Shown one piece after another: positions 1 through 9,134 of a stretch of DNA of 64,000 bases. How positions within the stretch are numbered: position 1 is the stretch's first letter; each line of letters begins with the position of its first letter. The stretch covers positions 108,900 to 172,899 of the forward strand of contig NZ_BALE01000004.1 in assembly GCF_000963885.1 (NCBI RefSeq), written 5' to 3'. The DNA comes from Tanticharoenia sakaeratensis NBRC 103193 (lineage in GTDB: Bacteria > Pseudomonadota > Alphaproteobacteria > Acetobacterales > Acetobacteraceae). Position numbers and translations under genes: made by a program. The notes under the pieces are model-generated. The model had not been told where the DNA came from and searched no databases. It saw only the letters and a list, made by a program, of their open reading frames with translations.

Positions 1-1
1 G

Positions 2-235
2 CCGCTCTGTGCCGGGTTCACTGCTCGCCTCTGGCTGGGCGATGGCTATGCCCGAACGATGGACGGCCGGTATCGCCTCAGCCTGGTCAACGTCGTGGAC
101 GATGTGCTCGGGATGCGTCCGACGGATATCGTGCTGGATGTGAGCGAAGGGCGTGTGACGTCGGTTGCGCGGGCTCCGCTCAGCGAGCAGACCGCCAGCC
201 GGATCGTCCAGTTGCTGGAAATGGCCGGCGCCTGA
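2..235 (+). CDS. 3' end of an unidentified gene (truncated by window edge)
   Basis: An open frame enters from the left edge and ends with TGA at 233-235, giving the last 77 residues of a protein. The visible part contains an acidic, hydrophobic stretch (VVDDVLGMRPTDIVLDVS) and ends in a helix-like LLEMAGA. I do not recognise the family. It lies 69 nt upstream of a large glycosyltransferase on the same strand and may be part of the same surface-glycan locus, but that rests on position only. Confidence 0.5.
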   Translation, partial: PLCAGFTARLWLGDGYARTMDGRYRLSLVNVVDDVLGMRPTDIVLDVSEGRVTSVARAPLSEQTASRIVQLLEMAGA

Positions 236-304
236 TCCGGCGATTGACCTGCACCGGGCTGCCCATCGTGGCGGCCCGACACCTGCAAGAGGACCGATCC
301 CAGC

Positions 305-3300
305 GTGTCGACCGAAGAAATGCAGTCTGAAAAAACCGGCGCGCGCGCAGCAGCAACCGATCGGGCACCGGTATGGTCGGTTTTCGATGAAGCCTGGTAC
401 CTGCGGACGTATCCTGAAGTTCCGGAATGGATGGAGCGCGAGCACATCCCGAGTGCGCAGGATTTCTATACGGAGATCGGACAGCGCTACGGCCACTCTC
501 CCAATCCGTTCTTTGACGAGAACTGGTATCGACAGGTCTATCCCGACATTTATCGCAGCATCGCGCGCAACGAGGTCCAGTCAGGCTTCGCCCATTATCG
601 CGCCGAGGGCTGTCATGACCGCGACCCGCACTGGCTGTTTTCGGAATCCGCCTATCGGTGGGCGCACCCCGCACTGACAGATGCCCGTCTGGCGGAACAG
701 GGATTCGCCAATGGCTACGATCATTTTCTTGCAGTCGGCGCGCTGGGATTTTCGAAGCCCCATGCGTTCTTCGATGCCTCCCTGTGCGAAGACATAACCT
801 TCCGGCACGACGCGGCCTTCAACGGTCGATCGCTGTTCTCGGGCTATCTCTCCGCTGATGCAGCCGTCGCCGATTCCGGGCGCGTTTCCTGGTATTTCGA
901 TCCGGTCTGGTATCTGCAGACATATCCCGACGTCGCGCAGGAGATCGCCGAAGGCGTCTATCGCTCGGCACTGCACCATTATCTGACCAACGACACGCCG
1001 CGGCTCTTTGACCCGCAGCCGTTCTTTTCGGAAGCGCACTACGCGGAACAGAATCCGGACGTGATGCCCAGCATCACCGAGGGTCATTTCCGCAACGGAT
1101 ACGAGCACTTCGTGGGATTCGGCGCCTGTGAGGGACGCACACCCGCGCCGGGGGTGGATCTGCGCAGTTACGCAGCGCAGCCGCGCGTGCGCGCCGATAT
1201 TGAAGACGGCCTCTATCCCGATGCGTATGCGCATTATGTCGCACGGCAGGTCGGTGGCGCAGGATTTGGCCTGTCAGGTACACAATATCCGATGGATACG
1301 GCCCCGCCGGACGAAGCCGCGACGCGCGCGATGTTCGTGCGTGAAGCCGAGGCCCTGCTCCCGGGCCTCATTCGTCGGCCGGCCGCCTTTCACACATCCG
1401 GCGTTCCCGAAATCAGCGTGATTGTCGTGGTCCACGACCAGCTGGCGCTGACGATGATGGCGCTCGCGTCGCTCAGGGCGAACTATGGCGGCAACATCGA
1501 ACTGCTGCTGGTCAATTCGGGATCGCACGACGACAGCCGGCATTTCGAGACGCTGGTGCCTGGGGCCCGCGTTTTGAACTACCGATACAATCTGGGTTAT
1601 CTCGAAGGCTGCAACGCCGCGCTGAAACTGGCCCGGGCGCCGGCCGTGCTGCTGCTCAACAACGACCTGCGGCTTTATCCGGGCGCTATCGCGCACATGC
1701 TGCGCAGACTTCACGCGGATCCAACGATCGGGGCCGTGGGCTCGAAGCTGATCCGCACCAACATGCGGCTTCAGGAAGCGGGCTCCATCATCTGGCGTGA
1801 CGGCGCAACCTATGGTTACCGCAGGGAGGACGATCCCGGCGTTACCGAAGCCAATTTCGTGCGCGATGTCGATTACAGCTCGGCAGCCTGTCTGCTCGTC
1901 CGGGCCGATCTGATGCGTGCTCTGGGCGGCTATGATCCGACTTATCGCCCGGCCTATTTCGAGGATGCCGATCTCTGCCTGCGGCTGACGAAGCGCGGCG
2001 CGCGGATCGTCTATGAGCCGCTCGCCGTGGTCGAGCATCTGGAATTCGGCAGTTCGGGAAGCGTGGGTTCACAGACCCTGATCCGGACCAATCATCGTGT
2101 CTTCGCGCGCCAGCACGCGGATTTCCTGCGCCACCAGCAGCCGGCGCATGTTCGCAATGCCGTGCTGGCGCGCGGTCGTCGCGGCGCGGGTCGGCGGATC
2201 CTCTACATCGAGGATCGGCTGCCGCTACGGGCGCTTGGTTCGGGATATGTGCGGTCGAACGATGTCGTGCGCGAAATGGCAGCGCTGGGTCATCAGGTCA
2301 CGGTGTTTCCAGTGCTGCCGCGCCGTGTCGACGTCGTGACGCTCTATCGGGACTTCCCCGAGACGGTCGAGCTGATCGCCGATCGCAGCCTCGCGGATTT
2401 CGCCGAATTCCTGCAGGATCGCGCGGGCTATTACGATCTGGTCTGGATCGGGCGTGTCCATAACATGGCGCGTCTTCTGCCGATCATGAACGAGATGAGC
2501 CGCTATCTGCCCCCGGGCGGCGCGGTGCTCGATACCGAGGTGGTGGCAACGCCGCGCACGCTGCGCCGGGCCGAGGTGCTGGGGCTCCCCATGCCTGCGG
2601 AGAGCATGGACGAGCTTCTGCGTCTGGAACTGGAGTCGGCCCATTTCTGCCAGCGGATCGTAGCCGTCACCGAAGCCGACGCGGCCCTGATCCGGCGCGC
2701 GGGTTACGACAACGTCTCGACGCTCGGGCATCTGGCGCATGTCATGCCGACGCCACGCCCCTTTGCCGAGCGCAGCGATATTCTGTTCATTGGCGCGCTG
2801 CATGACGAGGGCTCGCCCAATCACGATGCGCTGCTGTGGTTCGTCCAGGGCGTGCTGCCGCTTCTCGACGGGATGCTGGCGCCCGGCGTGAAGGTGCGGA
2901 TCGCGGGCTTCCTGCATCCGTCAGTCGATCCGGGTCCCTTGGGGCTGCATGCGCGGGTCGAGCTGCTGGGGCCGGTTGACGATCTCGAGCCGCTCTATGA
3001 TGCGCACCGGGTCTTCATCGCCCCGACGCGCTTTGCGGGCGGTCTGCCGTTCAAGTTGCACGAGGCGGCGGCGTACGGACTTCCTGCGGTTGCGACCGAT
3101 CTCCTGATCGGGCAGCTCGGCTGGCAGCCGGACAGGGAAATCGTGTCCGGCGGCAATGGCAATCCTCTGGCCTTCGCACAGGCCGTGGCGCGACTCCATG
3201 ATGATCCCGCACTCTGGGAGACGATCCGCGAAGGTGCGATCTTCGCCGTCTCGCAGGACTGCGCACCTGAACGCTTCCGCGAGACCCTGTCGGAGATTCT

Positions 3301-3319
3301 GGAGAGCTGCATGGTCTGA
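305..3319 (+). CDS. Large multidomain glycosyltransferase: N-terminal repeats, GT2 module, GT4-like module
   Basis: This 1004-residue protein probably transfers sugars in surface polysaccharide or glycan synthesis. Residues about 20-340 hold roughly six degenerate repeats of 45-70 residues with the pattern FDxxWYLxxYPDV ... HYxxxG, a type often fused to bacterial glycosyltransferases. Residues about 369-620 form a GT-A (GT2) module: EISVIVVVHDQ at its start, the metal-site-like LLLNNDLRL near 452 and FEDADLCLRL near 553. Residues about 630-1004 form a GT-B (GT1/GT4-like) module with AHRVFIAPTRFAGGLPFKLHEAAAYGLPA split across its donor site. There is no signal peptide, so it is probably cytoplasmic. 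The start is GTG; no ATG lies close by. The acceptor and donor sugars cannot be read from sequence. A CgeB-like glycosyltransferase follows 71 nt downstream. Confidence 0.85.
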   Translation: MSTEEMQSEKTGARAAATDRAPVWSVFDEAWYLRTYPEVPEWMEREHIPSAQDFYTEIGQRYGHSPNPFFDENWYRQVYPDIYRSIARNEVQSGFAHYRAEGCHDRDPHWLFSESAYRWAHPALTDARLAEQGFANGYDHFLAVGALGFSKPHAFFDASLCEDITFRHDAAFNGRSLFSGYLSADAAVADSGRVSWYFDPVWYLQTYPDVAQEIAEGVYRSALHHYLTNDTPRLFDPQPFFSEAHYAEQNPDVMPSITEGHFRNGYEHFVGFGACEGRTPAPGVDLRSYAAQPRVRADIEDGLYPDAYAHYVARQVGGAGFGLSGTQYPMDTAPPDEAATRAMFVREAEALLPGLIRRPAAFHTSGVPEISVIVVVHDQLALTMMALASLRANYGGNIELLLVNSGSHDDSRHFETLVPGARVLNYRYNLGYLEGCNAALKLARAPAVLLLNNDLRLYPGAIAHMLRRLHADPTIGAVGSKLIRTNMRLQEAGSIIWRDGATYGYRREDDPGVTEANFVRDVDYSSAACLLVRADLMRALGGYDPTYRPAYFEDADLCLRLTKRGARIVYEPLAVVEHLEFGSSGSVGSQTLIRTNHRVFARQHADFLRHQQPAHVRNAVLARGRRGAGRRILYIEDRLPLRALGSGYVRSNDVVREMAALGHQVTVFPVLPRRVDVVTLYRDFPETVELIADRSLADFAEFLQDRAGYYDLVWIGRVHNMARLLPIMNEMSRYLPPGGAVLDTEVVATPRTLRRAEVLGLPMPAESMDELLRLELESAHFCQRIVAVTEADAALIRRAGYDNVSTLGHLAHVMPTPRPFAERSDILFIGALHDEGSPNHDALLWFVQGVLPLLDGMLAPGVKVRIAGFLHPSVDPGPLGLHARVELLGPVDDLEPLYDAHRVFIAPTRFAGGLPFKLHEAAAYGLPAVATDLLIGQLGWQPDREIVSGGNGNPLAFAQAVARLHDDPALWETIREGAIFAVSQDCAPERFRETLSEILESCMV

Positions 3320-3390
3320 GCCGCTCGCGAACCCCGACCTTTTTCCTCTGCCTTCCAGATGCCCCTCGTTTTTGAGAATTGGACCGCTCG

Positions 3391-4413
3391 ATGCCGCCAT
3401 CCAAGACCAGTTCCGCCGACACCATGACCGTGCAGGCCAGCGCGATTTCCGGCCGCGTGCTGGTTTGCAGCGGCGGCCGCTATGAGTCCCAGGCCAATGC
3501 GCAGATCCGCGAGTCCATCATGGCCGGCTGGGCCGAGGTGTTCGGCGAGGAAAACACTCATGCCGTGCATATCAGCGGCGCGGCTGCCTCGATCGAGTGG
3601 CTGAAGCCCACGATCGTCTTTGCCATCGGCTCCTACCTGCCCGAGAGCACCTATTTCGGCGAGGTCTGCCGCGAGGCGAAGAAGGTCGGCGCGGTCACCG
3701 TCTTCTGGGCGACGGAAGATCCCTACGAGCAGGACGCCAACTATCGCGTCTCGCACGACTTCGACGTCGTGTTCTCCTGCGATCGTTGGGGCACCAATTT
3801 CTGGCAGCGTGAACGCGCGTTCCATCTACCGCTCGCGGCCTGCCCGAAGCTGCACTACGTGCCGATCGACGAGGAGGTCGAGAAGACGATCGACGTCCTG
3901 TTCTGTGGTGTCGCGTTCACGAGCCGCAAGGATATCGTGCGCAACCTGCTGCCGACCCTGCGCAACCTGAACATCAAGATCGTGGGTCCCGGCTGGGGCG
4001 AACTCGGGATCGGCTTCTCGGACGCGCGGATCGAGAAGGCGCAGCTTATCGAGCTGTATCGCCGTTCGAAGATCGTGCTCAACCTGGGGCGGTCGCTGCA
4101 TTTCGAAAACAAGCGCTTCATGATCGCGCCGTCGACGCCGGGCCCCCGCACGTTCGAAGCGGCACTGGCCGGTGCGTTCCAGGTGTTCCACGAGGACACC
4201 TACGAGATCCACCGCTACTACGCGAAGGACGAGATCCCGGTCTTCTCGAACAAGGTCGATTTCGATCGTCTCGTCGCCCAGTACATCGACGATCCGAAAG
4301 CCGTGCTCGAGACAGCCAAGCGGGCGCAGGCGCGCACGAAGGCGGAGCACACGTATGGTCATCGCATCCGTCATGCGCTGGGCGTTCTGAAGCAGGAAGG
4401 CCTGCTGTCCTGA
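3391..4413 (+). CDS. CgeB-like glycosyltransferase family protein
   Basis: A 340-residue protein resembling the CgeB / Glyco_trans_1_2 family: an N-terminal Rossmann-like half (RVLVCSGGRYESQ, then WATEDPYEQDANY and DVVFSCDRWGTNFW) and a C-terminal half with the donor-site segment RTFEAALAGAFQVF. CgeB proteins are GT-B enzymes that glycosylate surface or spore structures; the substrate here is unknown. It sits 71 nt after the large glycosyltransferase on the same strand, so the two probably work on one glycan. An upstream TTG at 3379 and a later ATG at 3424 are possible starts; I use the first ATG, and the start is uncertain. Two inverted repeats follow the stop, the second a clear terminator. 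Confidence 0.75.
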   Translation: MPPSKTSSADTMTVQASAISGRVLVCSGGRYESQANAQIRESIMAGWAEVFGEENTHAVHISGAAASIEWLKPTIVFAIGSYLPESTYFGEVCREAKKVGAVTVFWATEDPYEQDANYRVSHDFDVVFSCDRWGTNFWQRERAFHLPLAACPKLHYVPIDEEVEKTIDVLFCGVAFTSRKDIVRNLLPTLRNLNIKIVGPGWGELGIGFSDARIEKAQLIELYRRSKIVLNLGRSLHFENKRFMIAPSTPGPRTFEAALAGAFQVFHEDTYEIHRYYAKDEIPVFSNKVDFDRLVAQYIDDPKAVLETAKRAQARTKAEHTYGHRIRHALGVLKQEGLLS

Positions 4414-4425
4414 TCCCGCGCTGAC

Positions 4426-4451
4426 AGGCGTGGAGGCCGGCCTCCACGCCT
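4426..4451. repeat. Perfect 26-nt palindrome after the CgeB-like gene
   Basis: A fully symmetric inverted repeat with arms AGGCGTGGAGGCC / GGCCTCCACGCCT and no loop, 12 nt after the stop at 4413. As RNA it would form a hairpin ahead of the T-tailed terminator at 4468-4496. It may add to termination or stabilise the transcript 3' end. A protein-binding site is the alternative. Confidence 0.6.
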
Positions 4452-4467
4452 CGGGCGTTCAATATTG

Positions 4468-4496
4468 GGGCCGCTCCGTTCGGAGCGGCCCTTTTT
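4468..4496 (+). terminator. Intrinsic terminator of the glycosyltransferase pair
   Basis: An 11-bp perfect stem (GGGCCGCTCCG / CGGAGCGGCCC, 2-nt loop) is followed at once by TTTTT on the plus strand. It ends transcription from the 305-4413 genes. On the minus strand no T-run follows the stem, so the convergent protease gene ending at 4501 probably uses it poorly. Confidence 0.9.
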
Positions 4497-4500
4497 CATG

Positions 4501-7194
4501 TCAGTGCGACTGGGGACCCAGGATCAGTTCCGCCAGATCGGCCGGCCGCACCCAGGTGCGGAACGCCGTCTGAACGTCTGCCGCGGTAACCGCGTAGATC
4601 GCCTGTGCCGAATGCGCGGGCGTATCCAGCGGCTCGCCCAGATCGGCAAGGCGCAGATAGAGTCCGGCAAGGCCCGCGAAGCTCGCCCGCTGCAGCGGCA
4701 TGCGCCGCAGCAAACCAGCCTTGGCCTGCACCAGCTCGTCATCGGTGACCATCGTATCGCGCATCGCCGAGACGTCCCGGATCGCGGCCTTCGTCGCGGC
4801 GCCGGCCTTGTCCGGATCGGCGCCGAAATTCACCACGAACGCGCTGCGGGTACGCCCGATCTGGGCACTGCTGCCTGCGAAATAGGCATAGCCCGTGCGC
4901 ACGCGCAGATCCTGCAGCAGGCGCGATGTAAAACCTTCGCCAAGAACCTCGTTGCCGACCTGAAGCGCGTATCGATCCGGGTTGCTGACCGTCAGGCCCA
5001 TGGTCTCCGCAAGGGTCACGTCGTCCTGCGAGCGGCCGGGATCGGGGGTATCGGCCTTGGACGCGCGGCTGTCCGGCCGGGGTGGCGAATCCACCAGCGG
5101 CTTCGGACCGTTGGCCGTCCATCCGCCGAACGCCTTCAGGATCGCGGCGTGAGCAGCCTCGGGCGTCGTGTCGCCCACGACGACGATAGTCGTCAGGTCG
5201 GGGCGGAAAGCATGGGTATAGAATGCGTGGACATCATCGAGCGTCAGATGGGCGATGCTCTCGGGCGTTGCTTCACGCAGAGCAGGATCACTGGGCACGT
5301 TGAGCGCGCGGAGTTCGCTGCGGCGGAAGCGATAGTCAGGCGACTGCATGACGCCTGCGCGAGACATCGCGGCCTGACGCTGCAGGATTGCAAAAGCCTG
5401 GCCGGGGAAGGCGGGATGCAGCTCGTTATCCGAAAGGATCGCAAGCCCCTTGTCGAAGTCCGGCGTCAGCACGCCAAGCGCGAAATTCGCACCCGCGTTT
5501 TCGTCGGCTGCGATATCATCGAGCGCCTTGGCCAGCGCCAGCCGGTCCCGGCTCGTGCTGCCATACTCGAACAGGGCGTCCGTCAGGGAAGCGACACCTT
5601 CCTTGCCCTTCGGTTCCTCCAGATTGGCGTTCTGACGGATCGAGCCGAAAAGCTGGATCGTGTGGCTGACATGCTCCGGCAGGACCAGAAGGCGCAAACC
5701 ATTCGGCAACGTGAAGGCAGCCGGTGTGGCGGGCGGCGTGGGCACGGCCAGACGCGCAAGGGCAGCACTGGCCCAATCCGGTAGCTTCGTGCCCGCTGCC
5801 GGCGGCTTGGAGAAGGACTCGGAGCCGCCGAACCCGCCGGCACCCATCGGTGCGTTGCGTTCGCTCGGGATCAGATTGGCCGTAATGGCGGTCTCCGGCG
5901 TCAGCAGGCGCGCGGCCAAAGCGTTCACCTGCGCAGGCGTGACGGCCTGATACGCCCGGATCACATCCTGCGGGGACGACAGGCCGGAGAACGCCAGCGC
6001 CTGCGACCACGCGCTGGCCTGACCGCTGATCGAATTGGCATTGAACTCAAGCTGCGCGACCTCGCGGCGCTTGGCCGCTTCCACGAGATCGGCCGGAACG
6101 CCATGCGCGCGGGCATCGGCAATCACGACGCGCATCGACTCCATGAACGGCTTCGGATCAGCACCCTTCGGGAAGCCGGCGAGGGCCACACCGAACGACG
6201 CCTGAGGCGTTGCGATATAGTCGAAGCCGGCCGTCAGGGCCCGACCCTGGGGCACGAGACCATAGAGGGCATAGCGGTTGGAGCCGAGCACGTCGGAGAG
6301 GATGTCCGCGACCGCGAAATCCTGTGCGCGAAGCCCGGGCATCCGCCAGGCCATTGTCGCAAGCCCGATCGGAAGATCGGTGTCGAGAGACAGTGTCTTC
6401 GCCGTGACCGGCTCCGGCGAGAAGGCCGGGCGCGGGGGCAGGGGGCGTCTTGCGATACCGTCGAAAGCCGCGCGAACCTGCGACAGGGTGGCCTGCGGAT
6501 TAACATCGCCCACGATGACGAGGATCGCGTTGTTCGGCGCGTACCAGGAATCGTAGAAGCTGTGCAGCAGCTTCGTGTCCGTCCGGTCGAAGCTCGGGCG
6601 CGTGCCGAGCGCGTCATGGGCATAGGGCGTGCCTGCGAACATGATGCCGCGCAGCTGGGCCGTGTAGCGATAGATCGGGCTTGAGAGATCGCGTGAGACC
6701 TCCTGCTCGATTGCGCCGCGTTCCGTGCTCCAGTCGGCGTCCGACAGCGTCAGGTTGCGCATCCGGTCGGCTTCGACGCGCAGCAGGATGCCGAGGTCTT
6801 CGATGGGTGCGGTATAGAAGTACTGGGTGACGTCCTCGGTCGTGTCGGCGTTGTTGTCGCCGCCCACGCGCGCCCCGATCGCATCGAGCGCATCGCCGCT
6901 CAGGCCTTTCGTGCCGCGGAACATCATGTGTTCGAGGGCATGGGCGGTGCCGGGGAAGCCGTCCGGAGCGTCCGACGATCCGACGAGGTAGTTGATTTCC
7001 GTGCTGACGACCGGCGCCAAATGGTCCGGGACGATGACGACACGCAACCCGTTATCCAGCGTGGCACGCAGGGGGGCCTGCTGCGCCATCGCGATGCCGG
7101 ACGTGCCGAGGGAAAGAAGGACGGCGAGTGCGGCTTTTGCCGCGCCTCGGCAACGGGCGTGGGCGGCGGGCGGGCACAGCTTCTCGGATAACAT
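4501..7194 (-). CDS. Periplasmic M16 family zinc metalloprotease (pitrilysin-like)
   Basis: An 897-residue peptidase of the M16 (insulinase/pitrilysin) family that cleaves peptides inside a clam-shell chamber. The inverted zinc site HALEH (HxxEH) is present, with ERGAIEQEVS supplying the third ligand region downstream. The protein contains two M16A-M16C pairs. The second half repeats the fold (FTLPNGLRLLVLPE) but lacks the zinc motif, as is usual for the inactive half. The start ATG at 7194 yields a signal peptide (AALAVLLSLGTSGIAMAQQA), placing it in the periplasm. A start 35 codons further upstream would bury that signal and is less likely. It converges on the CgeB-like gene and is divergent from the membrane protein at 7340. 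Confidence 0.9.
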   Translation of the reverse strand: MLSEKLCPPAAHARCRGAAKAALAVLLSLGTSGIAMAQQAPLRATLDNGLRVVIVPDHLAPVVSTEINYLVGSSDAPDGFPGTAHALEHMMFRGTKGLSGDALDAIGARVGGDNNADTTEDVTQYFYTAPIEDLGILLRVEADRMRNLTLSDADWSTERGAIEQEVSRDLSSPIYRYTAQLRGIMFAGTPYAHDALGTRPSFDRTDTKLLHSFYDSWYAPNNAILVIVGDVNPQATLSQVRAAFDGIARRPLPPRPAFSPEPVTAKTLSLDTDLPIGLATMAWRMPGLRAQDFAVADILSDVLGSNRYALYGLVPQGRALTAGFDYIATPQASFGVALAGFPKGADPKPFMESMRVVIADARAHGVPADLVEAAKRREVAQLEFNANSISGQASAWSQALAFSGLSSPQDVIRAYQAVTPAQVNALAARLLTPETAITANLIPSERNAPMGAGGFGGSESFSKPPAAGTKLPDWASAALARLAVPTPPATPAAFTLPNGLRLLVLPEHVSHTIQLFGSIRQNANLEEPKGKEGVASLTDALFEYGSTSRDRLALAKALDDIAADENAGANFALGVLTPDFDKGLAILSDNELHPAFPGQAFAILQRQAAMSRAGVMQSPDYRFRRSELRALNVPSDPALREATPESIAHLTLDDVHAFYTHAFRPDLTTIVVVGDTTPEAAHAAILKAFGGWTANGPKPLVDSPPRPDSRASKADTPDPGRSQDDVTLAETMGLTVSNPDRYALQVGNEVLGEGFTSRLLQDLRVRTGYAYFAGSSAQIGRTRSAFVVNFGADPDKAGAATKAAIRDVSAMRDTMVTDDELVQAKAGLLRRMPLQRASFAGLAGLYLRLADLGEPLDTPAHSAQAIYAVTAADVQTAFRTWVRPADLAELILGPQSH

Positions 7195-7339
7195 GACGGT
7201 TCGGATACTCCGGACGGTTGGACGTCGTTCAGCCCACTTAACCGCGCGGATCGCCATGGTGTCCATGTCCGGCGGTCCGATATGCCAATGACGACGCATC
7301 AGGGGTGCAAATCGCGCGCGCGCTCGCTATATCGCTGCG

Positions 7340-7891
7340 ATGTCCATCGGTGACCGCATCAATCAGATCGATTCCTGGCTGCTCGAGCATGTCTGGCAGC
7401 CGATCGCCGACCGGCTTCCCGAGCGGTGGCCTGCCATCGACATCGGCATGAGCTGTCAGCTCGGCGCGATCCTGCTGTCGGGTGTCGCGATCGCGATGAT
7501 GATCATCGTCGGTCACATGGCCATCGGCGACGCCATGTTCAACGTGCTCGTATGGTGCGTCGGGCTGGCGTTCTTCGTGGGCATCAGCCGTGTGCGACAG
7601 CTCGTGCGTCGGGGCCAGCCCAATCCGCTGCGGCCGATGTTGTCCGGGATGCGGCCCATGTCGATCCCGTTCGCGCTGCTGGCCGCCTGGCAGGGCGCGG
7701 AAGCCCCGCCGCAACTGGCGCTGGGCTGCTGGTTCTTCACGCTTTCCTATGTCGTGTTCGTCATCGGCATCTATCTGATCTCGTGCGAACAGCGGCCGCC
7801 GAAGCAGCGCACGGCGCGTAATCCCCGCCGCGCCGTGCTGACGCCGCTCGAAGGCGGCCTGAGTGGTGGCGGCATGGGCGGACGCGGCTGA
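7340..7891 (+). CDS. Predicted multipass membrane protein, function unknown
   Basis: A 183-residue protein with about four hydrophobic segments (roughly residues 38-60, 64-82, 107-125 and 128-150), a basic cytoplasmic-type link (SRVRQLVRRGQ) and a Gly-rich C-terminus (GGLSGGGMGGRG). I recognise no family. It lies 12 nt before a GT4 glycosyltransferase and is probably co-transcribed with it, which hints at envelope work. This is inference only. Confidence 0.75.
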   Translation: MSIGDRINQIDSWLLEHVWQPIADRLPERWPAIDIGMSCQLGAILLSGVAIAMMIIVGHMAIGDAMFNVLVWCVGLAFFVGISRVRQLVRRGQPNPLRPMLSGMRPMSIPFALLAAWQGAEAPPQLALGCWFFTLSYVVFVIGIYLISCEQRPPKQRTARNPRRAVLTPLEGGLSGGGMGGRG

Positions 7892-7903
7892 CAGACAGCG
7901 CCC

Positions 7904-8920
7904 GTGCGTCTCCTGCATTGTCTCTCGACGCATGAACTCGCGGGCACCGAGCGTCACGTTGCCGGGCTGACGGAAGCCCTGAGCGCCGATCATGACGTTA
8001 CGCTCCTGCTCGAACGCGACACGCACGATCCGGCCACCGGCGCCGACATCGCCGACATCCTACGCCCCGGTCCCCGCGTGCTGCGGGCAGGCCGCAAGGG
8101 GTATGCGGCCGGCTTGGCCAGCCTGCTCCTTCGGGAGCGCTTCGATATCATCCATACGCACCTGGGCCGGGCCAGCGCGCGGGCGCGTCTCCTGCGGCCG
8201 TTGCGCGGTCGGGCGAAGCTCGTGGCCACGCTCCACAATGCCTATCGCCCTCGGGCCTATGCCGGTCACGATGCGCTCATCTGCATCGCGCATTGGCAGA
8301 GCAGCGCCATTCCGTCACGCATTCCCCATCGTGTCATCGGCAACTGGCTCAATCCCGTGCCGATGCTGAGCCGGCAGGAGGCACGCGCCGTTCTGGGGAT
8401 CGCAGAACACGATTTCATCCTGGTCGCTGCCGGGCGGTTCGTGCCGGAGAAAGGCTTCGCGAGCCTTCTGCGGGCGTTCGCCGCTGCTTCACGTGCCGAT
8501 CCGCGCCTTGCCGACAGCAGGCTGTTCCTGTTCGGAGACGGGCCGGAGCGGCCGGCGCTGACGCAGCTTGCATCGCCAGGCGTCACCTTCATGGGCTTTC
8601 GTCCCGACCTGCGTCGGTTGCTACCGGCTTTTGACGGGTTCGTCCTGCCGTCGCGTCGTGAGCCGTTCGGCCTCGTCCTGCTCGAGGCCATGGCTGCGGA
8701 CTTGCCCATTCTGGCAACGCGGGCCGGCGGTGTGACAGACATTCTCGATGACCGGACGGCGATTCTCGTGCCGCCGGAAGACGATGACGCCCTGATGCAC
8801 GGACTGCTCCGTCTGCGGGAGGCGCAACCGCGTGCATATGACCTCTCATCGTTCATGCGGGAGAGGAAGATCAGGGAGACTGTGCAATTCTATGCGGAGC
8901 TGACCGGGCCTGCGCCCTGA
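7904..8920 (+). CDS. Glycosyltransferase family 4
   Basis: A 338-residue GT-B enzyme of the GT4 family. The N-terminal domain carries HELAGTERHVAGL (glycine-rich acceptor loop) and DIIHTHLGRA. The C-terminal nucleotide-sugar domain has VAAGRFVPEKGFASLLRAF and the EPFGLVLLEAM signature (Ex7E) near residue 245. It probably transfers a hexose to a lipid-linked or surface glycan. The GTG start lies 12 nt after the preceding membrane-protein gene, so the two are likely an operon. No transmembrane helix is seen. The donor and acceptor are not determinable. Confidence 0.85.
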   Translation: MRLLHCLSTHELAGTERHVAGLTEALSADHDVTLLLERDTHDPATGADIADILRPGPRVLRAGRKGYAAGLASLLLRERFDIIHTHLGRASARARLLRPLRGRAKLVATLHNAYRPRAYAGHDALICIAHWQSSAIPSRIPHRVIGNWLNPVPMLSRQEARAVLGIAEHDFILVAAGRFVPEKGFASLLRAFAAASRADPRLADSRLFLFGDGPERPALTQLASPGVTFMGFRPDLRRLLPAFDGFVLPSRREPFGLVLLEAMAADLPILATRAGGVTDILDDRTAILVPPEDDDALMHGLLRLREAQPRAYDLSSFMRERKIRETVQFYAELTGPAP

Positions 8921-9134
8921 TCCGTCACGGGACGCAGATGCCGTGGCGGGATCGGCCGGTCATCTTTGAACGGACGTCGGGACAAGACTGTCTTTTGTGC
9001 CGACGCGCTGCCTTGAAAGCGATGCGGTGTCAGGCTCCACGAGCCCGGCGAAGTGCGGCCGGGTCTGGACGACGATCACGCCGGAATGCGGCAGCGCTCG
9101 ATGAACGCGGCATTCGAGCGTGGGCCATCGGGGC

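Noticed and set aside
305..4413. A complete capsule or O-antigen cluster
   Set aside because: Only two or three glycosyltransferase genes are visible, without export, polymerase or sugar-nucleotide synthesis genes.
4465..5784. A 439-codon plus-strand frame
   Set aside because: Antisense to the M16 protease, which has the zinc motif and a signal peptide. The frame has no recognisable product.
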